Shown: piece after piece, positions 29,815 to 38,403 of the stretch
Numbering within the stretch: position 1 is the first letter of the stretch
Layout of the letters: each line of letters opens with the position of its first letter
Assembly (NCBI GenBank): GCA_015055505.1
Contig: SVIB01000004.1
Coordinates: 1-64,000, forward strand
DNA length: 64,000 nt
From: Clostridiales bacterium
Lineage (GTDB): Bacteria; Bacillota; Clostridia; Christensenellales; Borkfalkiaceae
Direction: 5' to 3'
Notes under the pieces: generated by a model
The model's database searches: none
Told to the model about the DNA's origin: nothing
The model's input: only the letters and a program-made list of their open reading frames with translations
Program-made: the position numbers and the translations under genes

Positions 29815-29852
29815 AAAAATGGGGCTATAAGTTGATTATTGCCCCATTTTTT
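29815..29852 (+). terminator. intrinsic terminator closing the EPS locus; loop is repeat motif copy B
   Basis: AAAAATGGGGC / GCCCCATTTTTT arms flanking TATAAGTTGATTATT. Confidence 0.88.
29825..29840 (+). repeat. repeat motif copy B: CTATAAGTTGATTATT
   Basis: Identical 16-mer to copy A; terminator loop. Confidence 0.9.
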
Positions 29853-29928
29853 GTTATTTAGGTTGTTAAATTTTTAATTAGAAGTATCCAAAAACAAATA
29901 ATTGTTTAAATTTAAAGCGTAATAAAAC

Positions 29929-29957
29929 TTGAAAAATGAATTATAATTTGATATAAT
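29929..29957 (+). promoter_or_regulatory. sigma-A-type promoter TTGAAA-N17-TATAAT
   Basis: Boxes read directly; ATG at 29964, 6 nt after the -10. Confidence 0.8.
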
Positions 29958-29963
29958 GAAAAT

Positions 29964-30473
29964 ATGGAACTAAAAGAGATTTTGTTTAACGATTTTGACG
30001 GTATTTATGCCGAGATGGAGAAAAATTTTATAGCAAGTGAAAGGCGAGATTATAGCGAGCAAAAAAATCTTTTAAATAATCCGTTGTTTAAAACATATCA
30101 TATCATAATTAAGGATAAAAAAGTTGGATTTATTACTGTTTGGCTATTAAAAAATTGCGCTTTTATTGAACATTTTGTGATATTTGAAGAAGAGAGAGGA
30201 AAGGGTTTAGGCGAGCAAACTTTAAATATGATAAAACAAATTTATAACAACGTTGTTTTAGAGTGTGAGCCTGAGACTTTGTCTGCTTTAGCAAATAGAC
30301 GTTTAAACTTTTATAAGCGAAACGGCTTTTATAATAACGGAATAGAATATTTTCAACCGCCGTACAGAAAAAACGGTTTAGCGGTTAGATTGGAGTTGAT
30401 GAGTTATCCAACTCCGCTTTTAGAAGTTGAAAAAGTCGTTGAAGAAATTTATCAAAAGGTATATAATAGATGA
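29964..30473 (+). CDS. GNAT family acetyltransferase
   Basis: 'FIEHFVIFEEERGKGLGEQTLNMI'. Confidence 0.82.
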   Translation: MELKEILFNDFDGIYAEMEKNFIASERRDYSEQKNLLNNPLFKTYHIIIKDKKVGFITVWLLKNCAFIEHFVIFEEERGKGLGEQTLNMIKQIYNNVVLECEPETLSALANRRLNFYKRNGFYNNGIEYFQPPYRKNGLAVRLELMSYPTPLLEVEKVVEEIYQKVYNR

Positions 30474-31315
30474 AAAGTTGTGACTTACATACTCACTCGG
30501 TTTTTTCCGATGGCACGTTTACGCCTGAAGAGTTGATAAAAGAGGCTCAAAACAAAGGGCTTTCGTCAATAGCCCTTACCGACCATAACAATATCGGCGG
30601 TATTGAACGATTTAAGGCTGAGGCAAAAAAAACTGACGTTGAGGCAGTAGCCGGAATAGAATTTTCCACAGATTACGGAGATACCGAACTTCATATTTTG
30701 GGGTTGTTTTTAAAAGAAGAATACTTTCCTCAAGTGAATGAACGCGCTAAAGAACTTATAGAAAGAAAGGACGAAAGCAACCGAATTTTGGTCGAGAGAT
30801 TAAACGGTGCCGGCTACGAAATTGATTACGACAGTATAAAAAAGTCGACCATGGGTACTGTAAATAGGGCGCATATAGGAGAAATTTTATACAAAAAGGG
30901 CTACGTATCTTCTATTAAGGAGTCGTTTACAACTTTATTGTCCAAAAACAGTCCTTATTATCACACGCCTAAGCGATTAGACGTTTTTGAAACGATTGAT
31001 TTTATCCGTTCGATAGGTTCGATTCCCATACTTGCACATCCGTTTTTAGACCTTGATGCGCCGAAATTGAGAATTTTCTTAGAAAAAGCAGTTAAATTTG
31101 GGCTTGTTGGAATGGAAACGGTGTATTCAACGTACGACAGCGGAACTACGCTTTTATGCAAAAAAATAGCAAAAGAATTTAATTTAAAGGAGAGTGGCGG
31201 TAGCGATTTTCACGGTGAGAGAAAACCGTATATTTCTCTCGGCATCGGAAAAGGTAATTTGTTTATACCCTACGAATTTTGTGAAAATTTACGCCCAAAA
31301 AAGATATGTATATAG
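30470..31315 (+). CDS. PHP-domain phosphoesterase
   Basis: 'CDLHTHSVFSDGTFTPEELI', 'IALTDHNN', 'GGSDFHGE'. Confidence 0.93.
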   Translation: MKSCDLHTHSVFSDGTFTPEELIKEAQNKGLSSIALTDHNNIGGIERFKAEAKKTDVEAVAGIEFSTDYGDTELHILGLFLKEEYFPQVNERAKELIERKDESNRILVERLNGAGYEIDYDSIKKSTMGTVNRAHIGEILYKKGYVSSIKESFTTLLSKNSPYYHTPKRLDVFETIDFIRSIGSIPILAHPFLDLDAPKLRIFLEKAVKFGLVGMETVYSTYDSGTTLLCKKIAKEFNLKESGGSDFHGERKPYISLGIGKGNLFIPYEFCENLRPKKICI

Positions 31316-32250
31316 GACTTGATATTGGTGGAACGAAATGTGCTGCCGTTGTTGGCACTGCGGATACCGAGGTTAATATTTTAGATAAAATAGTATTTCC
31401 AACAGCAGGGAAAACGCCTGAACAAATACTTACTTTGTTTTCAAATTTTATAGAAGAGCAACGTAAAAAATACACTGTTGACGGTATTGGTATTGCGTGC
31501 GGTGGACCTCTTGACAGTAAAAACGGCATAATAAAAAAACCCCCGTCACTTCCTCTTTGGGACGGAATAAAAATTGTTGAATATTTTGAAAATAAATTTG
31601 GAATAAAGACTTATCTTAAAAATGACGCAGACGCATGTGCCGTTGCCGAGTGGCTTTACGGAGCGGGAAAAGGCACTCAAAATATGATTTTCATAACATT
31701 TGGTACGGGTTTTGGCTCGGGACTTATTTTAAATGGAAAATTGTATTCAGGAACAAACGATAACGCAGGGGAAATAGGTCACGTAAGACTTAGAAAAAAC
31801 GGTCCCGTAGGCTATAATAAAGCAGGCTCTTGCGAGGGCTTTTGTAGCGGTAGCGGAATTAGACGTCTTGCGCTGTTAGAACTTGAAAAACTCAAAAAGA
31901 AGAATATCGTGCCTGAATTTGTTCAAAAAGTTGGGGGAGAAGATAATATTTCGGCTAAAACTATTGCTGAATTTGCAAGGCAAGGTGATAAATTTTGTCT
32001 TGGAATTTATAAAAAAAGCGGAAAAATGCTCGGCGAAACTCTCTCGATTTTAATAGATTTATTTAACCCTGAAAAAATCGTTATCGGCGGAGTATTTATG
32101 CGTAGCGGAGATTTAATGTATCCGTACGCTGAAAAAGTAATAAAAAGAGAAAGTCTTTGTTATGCGAGGGAAGTGTGTGAAATCGTCCCTGCAAAACTGC
32201 ATGAAAACATTGGCGACGTGTCGGCGCTTGCCGTAGCAAAAGGAATTTAA
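31306..32250 (+). CDS. ROK family sugar kinase (glucokinase-like)
   Basis: 'IGLDIGGTKCAAVVG', 'KNDADACAVAEWLYGAGKGTQNMIFITFGTGFGSGLI'. Confidence 0.92.
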   Translation: MYIGLDIGGTKCAAVVGTADTEVNILDKIVFPTAGKTPEQILTLFSNFIEEQRKKYTVDGIGIACGGPLDSKNGIIKKPPSLPLWDGIKIVEYFENKFGIKTYLKNDADACAVAEWLYGAGKGTQNMIFITFGTGFGSGLILNGKLYSGTNDNAGEIGHVRLRKNGPVGYNKAGSCEGFCSGSGIRRLALLELEKLKKKNIVPEFVQKVGGEDNISAKTIAEFARQGDKFCLGIYKKSGKMLGETLSILIDLFNPEKIVIGGVFMRSGDLMYPYAEKVIKRESLCYAREVCEIVPAKLHENIGDVSALAVAKGI

Positions 32251-32260
32251 GGAGATTGTT

Positions 32261-32899
32261 ATGAAAAATTCTACTAAGATGATATTTGATGAACTTATAT
32301 CAAAATATCCTGCACTTAACGTTTGTAAAAGCGGTATAATGGATGCTTTTAAACTGTTAAAAAAATCTTATGAAGATGGTGGAAAGGTTCTTACGTGCGG
32401 AAACGGTGGTAGCGCGGCGGATAGTGAGCATATAGTCGGCGAACTTATGAAGAACTTTAAAAAATGTAGAAAGGCTAACCAAAATTTACTAAACAACCTT
32501 CCAGAATGTGAAGAAAGTGAGAGATTAAAGGCTGTTTTAGAGGGTAATTTACCGGCAATATCTCTTACTTCGCATATATCTTTAACAACGGCATATTCAA
32601 ATGATAAAGAACCGTCAGCCGTGTTTGCACAACAACTTGCAGGGCTTGGAGAAAAGGGAGATACTTTGATTGCTATATCAACTTCGGGTAATTCATTAAA
32701 CTGTGTGTACGCTTGTTTGGTTGCAAAAGCGAAAGGGCTTAAAACCGTTGCTATGACGGGACAAAAAACGAGTAGACTAAGCGCTCTTGCTGACGTGACT
32801 ATTGCGGTACCCGAGATGGAAACTTATAAAATTCAAGAATTACACCTTCCAGTATATCACGCTTTATGCGCTATGCTTGAAGAAGAGTTTTTTGATTGA
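32261..32899 (+). CDS. SIS-domain sugar-phosphate isomerase (GmhA-like)
   Basis: 'LTCGNGGSAADSEHIVGEL', 'GDTLIAISTSGNS'. Confidence 0.88.
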   Translation: MKNSTKMIFDELISKYPALNVCKSGIMDAFKLLKKSYEDGGKVLTCGNGGSAADSEHIVGELMKNFKKCRKANQNLLNNLPECEESERLKAVLEGNLPAISLTSHISLTTAYSNDKEPSAVFAQQLAGLGEKGDTLIAISTSGNSLNCVYACLVAKAKGLKTVAMTGQKTSRLSALADVTIAVPEMETYKIQELHLPVYHALCAMLEEEFFD

Positions 32900-32907
32900 T
32901 AAATTGT

Positions 32908-32942
32908 AAAACCGCGCGATAATCGACTTATAGCGTGGTTTT
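32908..32942 (+). terminator. intrinsic terminator with repeat motif copy C in its loop
   Basis: AAAACCGCGC / GCGTGGTTTT (one G-U) around GATAATCGACTTATA. Confidence 0.8.
32918..32933 (-). repeat. repeat motif copy C: CTATAAGTCGATTATC (minus strand)
   Basis: 15/16 to copy E; terminator loop. Confidence 0.88.
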
Positions 32943-32961
32943 ATTATAAATGGGAGATAAA

Positions 32962-33636
32962 ATGTTTCATATTTTAGTTGTAGATGACGATAAGAATATT
33001 CGCTACGTTATGAAAGAGGTTTTGAAAACCGCTCAATATGAAGTGTTTACGGCGAAAAATGGGGAAGAGGCTTTCAATATATTAGAAAGAGAACATATTG
33101 ACCTTGTAATTGTAGATATTATGATGCCAAAGATGGACGGGTATGAGTTTACGAAAGAGTTGCGCGTGTTTGACAGTGAATTGCCCGTTTTGATGGTTTC
33201 AGCAAAGCAACTTCCCGAAGATAGAAAAAAGGGATTTGTCGTTGGTATTGACGACTATATGTCAAAGCCTATTGATGCGGAAGAACTACTTCTTCACGTA
33301 AAGGCACTTTTAAGACGGTCTAAAATTATAAACGAAAGGAAAATTACGGTTGGCTCGGTTACTCTCGATTATGACAGTTACACTGTTGAGAGGAATGGAG
33401 AGGTACACGAACTTCCACAAAAAGAATTTCTTTTGCTCTATAAATTACTATCATTCCCTAACAAGATTTTTACAAGAATCCAACTTATGGATGAAATTTG
33501 GGGAGTAGAGTGTGAAACGGGTAGCGAAACTGTAACCGTACACGTAGGTAGGTTAAGGAAAAGATTTGAGCATTGGGACGATTTTGAAATAGAGGCGATA
33601 AGAGGCTTAGGCTATAAGGCGGTAAAGAAAAAATGA
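32962..33636 (+). CDS. OmpR-family response regulator
   Basis: 'ILVVDDDKNIRYVMKEVL', 'LVIVDIMMPKMDGYEF', winged-helix 'VTVHVGRLRKRFE'. Confidence 0.95.
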   Translation: MFHILVVDDDKNIRYVMKEVLKTAQYEVFTAKNGEEAFNILEREHIDLVIVDIMMPKMDGYEFTKELRVFDSELPVLMVSAKQLPEDRKKGFVVGIDDYMSKPIDAEELLLHVKALLRRSKIINERKITVGSVTLDYDSYTVERNGEVHELPQKEFLLLYKLLSFPNKIFTRIQLMDEIWGVECETGSETVTVHVGRLRKRFEHWDDFEIEAIRGLGYKAVKKK

Positions 33637-34691
33637 AAAAACCTATAAGCGGAATATCCGAAAAAAATAAAATAAGGGCGTTTTTTGTGTTTGGAGTTGC
33701 TGTTATTTTGCTATGTGCAATAGTTATGGTTGCAATTTTGGAATATTTAATGATAGAAACACAAAAATACGCCTCGTTTACAATAGAAGAAACACCGTTT
33801 TTGTGGGTGTTGATGTTTGCCGGAATTAGTTTGATTTTAGGTTTGGCGCTTACTTTTATATTTGGTAAAATAATAACCAGACCGTTTAACTTATTAATAG
33901 ACGGGATAACTAAACTTGCCGAGGGAGAATTTAATACGAGGCTTAATTTAGGAAGAGCAGGAAAGATAGTCGGCGTAAAAAGTTTAGAGGATAAATTCAA
34001 CGCGTTAGCAAGCGAATTACAAAAGACTGAAATTTTAAGGTCTGATTTCGTCAATAATTTTTCTCACGAATTAAAAACACCTATCGTTTCGGTAAGCAGT
34101 TTGATAGGGCTTATGAAAAATGATGATATTTCAAAAGAAAAACGGTTGCAGTATCTAAACGTAATTGAAGAAGAGATAAGCCGATTAACCGATATGACGA
34201 CTAATATTTTAAACTTGTCAAAAATAGAAAATCAAGGGATTTTAACGGACAAAACTGAGTTCAACGTCGCAGAGCAAATAAGGACGTGCGTTTTACTTCT
34301 TGAAAAAAAGTGGACGAAAAAGCAGTTAGAACTTAATATGGAATTCGACGAATTTCAAATCAGGGCAAACGAGGATTTGTTAAAACAGGTTTGGTTTAAT
34401 TTAATAGATAACGCGGTTAAATTCTCTAACGACGGAGGAGAATTGAAGATAGAGGTCGAAAAAATAGGCGAAGATATCGCGGTTACTATAGAAAATACGG
34501 GCGAAACGATTGACGAAAGCGAATATACGAATATATTCCAAAAATTTTATCAAGGAAATAAGAGCCACAAAAAAGAGGGTAACGGAATAGGACTTTCTAT
34601 CGTAAAGCATATAGTTGACCTTCACGGAGGTGAAATAACCGTAAAAAGCGAAAACGGAAGAACAAGGTTTTTCGTAATATTGCCAAGTTAG
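33633..34691 (+). CDS. sensor histidine kinase (HAMP-HisKA-HATPase)
   Basis: 'NFSHELKTPIVSVSSLIGLM', 'NLIDNAVKFSNDGG', 'GNGIGLSIVKHIVDLHGG'. Confidence 0.95.
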   Translation: MKKPISGISEKNKIRAFFVFGVAVILLCAIVMVAILEYLMIETQKYASFTIEETPFLWVLMFAGISLILGLALTFIFGKIITRPFNLLIDGITKLAEGEFNTRLNLGRAGKIVGVKSLEDKFNALASELQKTEILRSDFVNNFSHELKTPIVSVSSLIGLMKNDDISKEKRLQYLNVIEEEISRLTDMTTNILNLSKIENQGILTDKTEFNVAEQIRTCVLLLEKKWTKKQLELNMEFDEFQIRANEDLLKQVWFNLIDNAVKFSNDGGELKIEVEKIGEDIAVTIENTGETIDESEYTNIFQKFYQGNKSHKKEGNGIGLSIVKHIVDLHGGEITVKSENGRTRFFVILPS

Positions 34692-34721
34692 ATTAATGTT
34701 ATATATTGATAAAAAATTAAT

Positions 34722-34755
34722 GCGGGCGGTTGCAATTTTTTTTGCAACCGCCCGC
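34722..34755 (+). terminator. strong hairpin GCGGGCGGTTGCAA / TTGCAACCGCCCGC
   Basis: 14-bp perfect inverted repeat after the HK gene. Confidence 0.8.
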
Positions 34756-34847
34756 TTGTTTCGTTTCAGTTTATTTTTATTTGCTATAATAATGACGAAA
34801 ATAGTCGAAAACTATACTTTTTAGTAACTTTTAAGGAGAAAACGGTT

Positions 34848-36509
34848 TTGGAAAATAATTCTAATCAAAAAATAATTGACGGCGACTTGTTTGAAAAAAT
34901 TGTTATAAACGGCGCGCTTAATTTAAAAGCCAATTTAAAAACGGTCAATGACTTAAACGTATTTCCTATTCCTGACGGAGATACGGGCGACAATATGTTT
35001 ATGACCATAAAAGGTGGGCTTGGCGACCTTAAAGAAGTAAAAGAAAACTCCGTATGTAAAAAAGCCGAGGCTTTAGCAAACGGCATGCTTTTAAACGCGA
35101 GGGGAAATTCAGGGGTTATATTATCTCAACTGTTTGCAGGAATTGCCGAAGGTTTGAAAGACTGCGATAGGGCTACCGTTTCGCAATTTGGCTCGGCGTT
35201 AAAGTGCGGAGTGTGTAAAGCGTATAAGTCCGTGTCTAAGCCAGTCGAGGGAACTATACTGACGGTTGCAAGAGAAGCAACAGATTATGCTTGCGAAAAA
35301 TGTGGCGATAACAGTACTATAGGCGGGTTTTTGGTGGATTACATAACCGAAATGAAATGTTCTTTAGACCGCACGCCCGACCTTTTAGAAGCACTAAAAG
35401 AAGCAGGAGTAATTGATAGCGGTGGAGCAGGACTCGTTTATATTGCCGAAGGTATGAAAGGGGCTGTTGAAGGCAGAGAGGTTGGAAACGCTGAGTTTGA
35501 AGAATCTAACAAAAGTAGTATTGACTTTTCAAAGTTTAATGAAAACAGCGTAATGAAATACGGCTACTGCACCGAACTTTTATTGCAACTTCAAACGGTA
35601 AAAACCGACGTTAATAATTTTGATATAACCCCGCTTATCTCTTATCTTGAAAGTATAGGAGATTCAGTAGTTGCGTTTTTGACGGGAACCGTAGTAAAAA
35701 TACACGTGCATACTTTAACTCCTTATAAAGTGTTAGAATACTGTCAAAATTACGGTGAATTTTTAACTGTAAAAATTGAGAATATGACCCTTCAGCATAA
35801 CGGGGTTGAAAATGAAAAAAAGCAAGTTAAAAAGATAAGACCGAGAAGAAAATTCGGGCTTGTTACGGTTGCTACGGGTAAAGGTCTTATAGATACTTTT
35901 AAGGAAATCGGCGCTGATGAGGTAATTGACGGCGGTCAAGGTAAAAACCCCTCTATAGGTCGATTTATCGAGGCTTTTGATGACGTTAATGCTGACAATA
36001 TCTTCGTTTTACCTAATAATAGCAACATAATAATGGCGGCAAAACAGGCAGGCGAAAAGTACGGTAAGTCTAACGTTGTTGTAATTGAAACGAAAGACGT
36101 AGGTCAAGCGTATTCAGTCCTTTCGATGCTTGATTATTCAGCCGACGACGCGGAAAAAATTGCAAATCAAATGAATAGCGATATGCAAGGAGTTGTAACT
36201 GGCTTAGTTACCGTTTCGGTGCGTGACGCAAATATCGACGGCGTTGATATAAAAGAGGGCAATTACATTGGTTTTAAGGGAAAAACAATGCTTGCCTCTT
36301 GCGAAAGTAAAATAGATACGCTAATAGCGCTTACTGAAAAACTTGACGCTAAAGACAAAGTTTTTATGATTGTTTCCTACGGTGAAGGAGTAAGCGAAGT
36401 TGAGAAAACTGAGGTTTCTATAACGATTAAATCAAAATATCCAAACGTCGAGTTTTATGAAATTGACGGAGGACAGGAAGTTTACGATTTTATAGTAATT
36501 TTAGAATAA
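34848..36509 (+). CDS. fakA: DAK2/YloV family (FakA-type fatty acid kinase catalytic subunit)
   Basis: 'LNVFPIPDGDTGDNMFMTIKGG', 'LLNARGNSGVILSQLFAG', 'IDSGGAGLV'; TTG start with AAGGAG 9 nt upstream. Confidence 0.9.
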   Translation: MENNSNQKIIDGDLFEKIVINGALNLKANLKTVNDLNVFPIPDGDTGDNMFMTIKGGLGDLKEVKENSVCKKAEALANGMLLNARGNSGVILSQLFAGIAEGLKDCDRATVSQFGSALKCGVCKAYKSVSKPVEGTILTVAREATDYACEKCGDNSTIGGFLVDYITEMKCSLDRTPDLLEALKEAGVIDSGGAGLVYIAEGMKGAVEGREVGNAEFEESNKSSIDFSKFNENSVMKYGYCTELLLQLQTVKTDVNNFDITPLISYLESIGDSVVAFLTGTVVKIHVHTLTPYKVLEYCQNYGEFLTVKIENMTLQHNGVENEKKQVKKIRPRRKFGLVTVATGKGLIDTFKEIGADEVIDGGQGKNPSIGRFIEAFDDVNADNIFVLPNNSNIIMAAKQAGEKYGKSNVVVIETKDVGQAYSVLSMLDYSADDAEKIANQMNSDMQGVVTGLVTVSVRDANIDGVDIKEGNYIGFKGKTMLASCESKIDTLIALTEKLDAKDKVFMIVSYGEGVSEVEKTEVSITIKSKYPNVEFYEIDGGQEVYDFIVILE

Positions 36510-36534
36510 ATTAAGAAAAAGAGGAGAAAATTAA

Positions 36535-37440
36535 ATGAAAGATTACGTAATTTTAACCGATTCTTGCAGTGACCTTGACAAAGCGGACAGAGCGAAGTAT
36601 AATATTGAATATATTAAGATGCACTTTACGTGTGAAGGTCTTGAAAGTGAGGCGGATTTAGATTGGGGTAAAGTTTCTTTTGCCGACTTTTATAGCGTAA
36701 TGCGTGCAGGAAATAGAATTGTTACCTCGCAAGTCAACGCCTTAGAGTATAAAAAAGTTTTTGAAGAAATAGTTGCAAAGGGATACGATATTTTATATCT
36801 CGGTTGTTCTTCGGCGCTTTCAAGTTCCGTTAAGGCAAGTTACGTTGCCCGTGACGAGGTTATGAAAAATAATCCAAATGCAAAAATAGTGTGTATAGAT
36901 ACTCTTAACGCCTGTCTTGGACTTGGAATTTTATGTATGGTAGCGTCAGAGCAAAGAGCGAAGGGAAAAAGCATAGACGAAGTTGCAACTTGGATTGAAA
37001 AGAACAAGAAATTTATGCACCAAGAGGCAACGGTTGAAAAACTCACTTGGCTTAAAATGGCAGGAAGAGTATCGGCTACAAGCGCATTTTTCGGCGGACT
37101 TTTAAATATTAAACCTATTATTATTTGTGACGTAAACGGTGCAAACGTAGCGGTTGAAAAGGTTAAGGGCAGAAAAAACTCTTTTGAAAAAATTGCTCAA
37201 AGGTTTAAAGAAAACTACGCTGATTGCGAATATCAAAAATTATATATAGTACACGGTGACTGTGAACAGGACGCTATAGAACTTAAAAATGAGGTGGAAA
37301 AAGTTATTCCCGAAAATTTAAAGGGAATTGAAATTCAAATCCGTCCTTTAGGTCCTATAATCGGCGCGTCGTGCGGACCGGGAACTTTAGGTCTTTATTA
37401 TTTTGGAAGTGAAGTTACCTACGACGGCTCAAAAGCATAA
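36535..37440 (+). CDS. DegV/FakB fatty-acid-binding protein
   Basis: 'YVILTDSCSDLD', 'VTSQVNALEYKKVFEEIVAKGYDILYLGCSSALSSS'. Confidence 0.92.
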   Translation: MKDYVILTDSCSDLDKADRAKYNIEYIKMHFTCEGLESEADLDWGKVSFADFYSVMRAGNRIVTSQVNALEYKKVFEEIVAKGYDILYLGCSSALSSSVKASYVARDEVMKNNPNAKIVCIDTLNACLGLGILCMVASEQRAKGKSIDEVATWIEKNKKFMHQEATVEKLTWLKMAGRVSATSAFFGGLLNIKPIIICDVNGANVAVEKVKGRKNSFEKIAQRFKENYADCEYQKLYIVHGDCEQDAIELKNEVEKVIPENLKGIEIQIRPLGPIIGASCGPGTLGLYYFGSEVTYDGSKA

Positions 37441-37508
37441 ATTTGTTTGTGAGTTGCCGTTTGGTGAATAAAAATAACCCAAAATTTTAATTTGGGTGAA
37501 GGAAATAT

Positions 37509-38330
37509 ATGTATTACGATTTTAACGACAACTCATTACTTGGTAAATTAGATAGGAAATTCGGGCGCTACGGTTTTAAATACCTAACTATCGTTATTTT
37601 AGTTGGTATGGCTATAGTGGGCGTACTCGATTATGCCCTTTTAAGGGCAGGGTATTATCCTCTCTCAAGTTTATTGTGGTTTGATAAAGAACTGATATTG
37701 AGCGGAGAGGTGTGGAGAGTTATCACCTTCGTTTTCGTACCCGAAAGTTCGCTAAACCCAATATTCCTCGTTTTTTATTTGTATTTTTTCTACCTCATGG
37801 GCACGAGTTTGTCCCGAGAATGGGGAGATTTTAGATTTAACGTCTATTATCTTATAGGGTATCTTGGAACGCTCGGTTTTGGTTTTATAACGGGATATGC
37901 TTCAACCTATTATCTCAATTTGACCTTGTTTTTAGCGTTTGCAATATTAAATCCAAACGTTAGAATGTTGCTTTTTTACTTTATACCGATAAAAATTAAA
38001 TGGCTTGCGCTGGCAGACTGCGTATTGCTTTTAATAGACCTTATCATTTATCCTTTACCCTATAAAATAGCAATAATCATTTCTTTAGTAAACGTCGTAT
38101 TGTTCTTTTGGCGGTATTTATTCTACGCAGTTAAAAACTTTTTCCGTAGAAGAAAGTATAATAGGGAAATGAAAGCAGGTTACAAGGAATACGAAAAACA
38201 ACAAATGAAAGCCTTGAAAAAGGCACGCAAGGCAAAAATTAGAGTAGTAAAAGACGACGAGTTTTATCCAAACCAAAGTGGTGATAATAAGAAAAACGAA
38301 AATAGTAACGACGACCTATTCGGTTTTTGA
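37509..38330 (+). CDS. rhomboid-fold-like membrane protein
   Basis: Six or so TM segments, 'ILSGEVWRVITFVFVP' rhomboid/derlin-like; no GxSG seen. Confidence 0.6.
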   Translation: MYYDFNDNSLLGKLDRKFGRYGFKYLTIVILVGMAIVGVLDYALLRAGYYPLSSLLWFDKELILSGEVWRVITFVFVPESSLNPIFLVFYLYFFYLMGTSLSREWGDFRFNVYYLIGYLGTLGFGFITGYASTYYLNLTLFLAFAILNPNVRMLLFYFIPIKIKWLALADCVLLLIDLIIYPLPYKIAIIISLVNVVLFFWRYLFYAVKNFFRRRKYNREMKAGYKEYEKQQMKALKKARKAKIRVVKDDEFYPNQSGDNKKNENSNDDLFGF

Positions 38331-38341
38331 TTAAAAAATAC

Positions 38342-38368
38342 AGCCCGTGAACAAACTGTTCACGGGCT
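38342..38368. terminator. hairpin AGCCCGTGAAC-AAACT-GTTCACGGGCT between convergent genes
   Basis: 11-bp perfect stem, followed by TTTAAATTT. Confidence 0.85.
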
Positions 38369-38379
38369 TTAAATTTGCC

Positions 38380-38395
38380 GATTTTCAACTTATAG
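38380..38395 (-). repeat. repeat motif copy D: CTATAAGTTGAAAATC (minus strand), diverged
   Basis: 8 nt past the PPi-PFK stop. Confidence 0.7.
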
Positions 38396-38403
38396 GCGGA
38401 CTT

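Noticed and set aside
32261-32899. Naming the SIS gene gmhA and inferring an ADP/GDP-heptose pathway
   Set aside because: No heptose kinase, phosphatase or heptose-specific nucleotidyltransferase can be assigned; only a SIS family call is supported.
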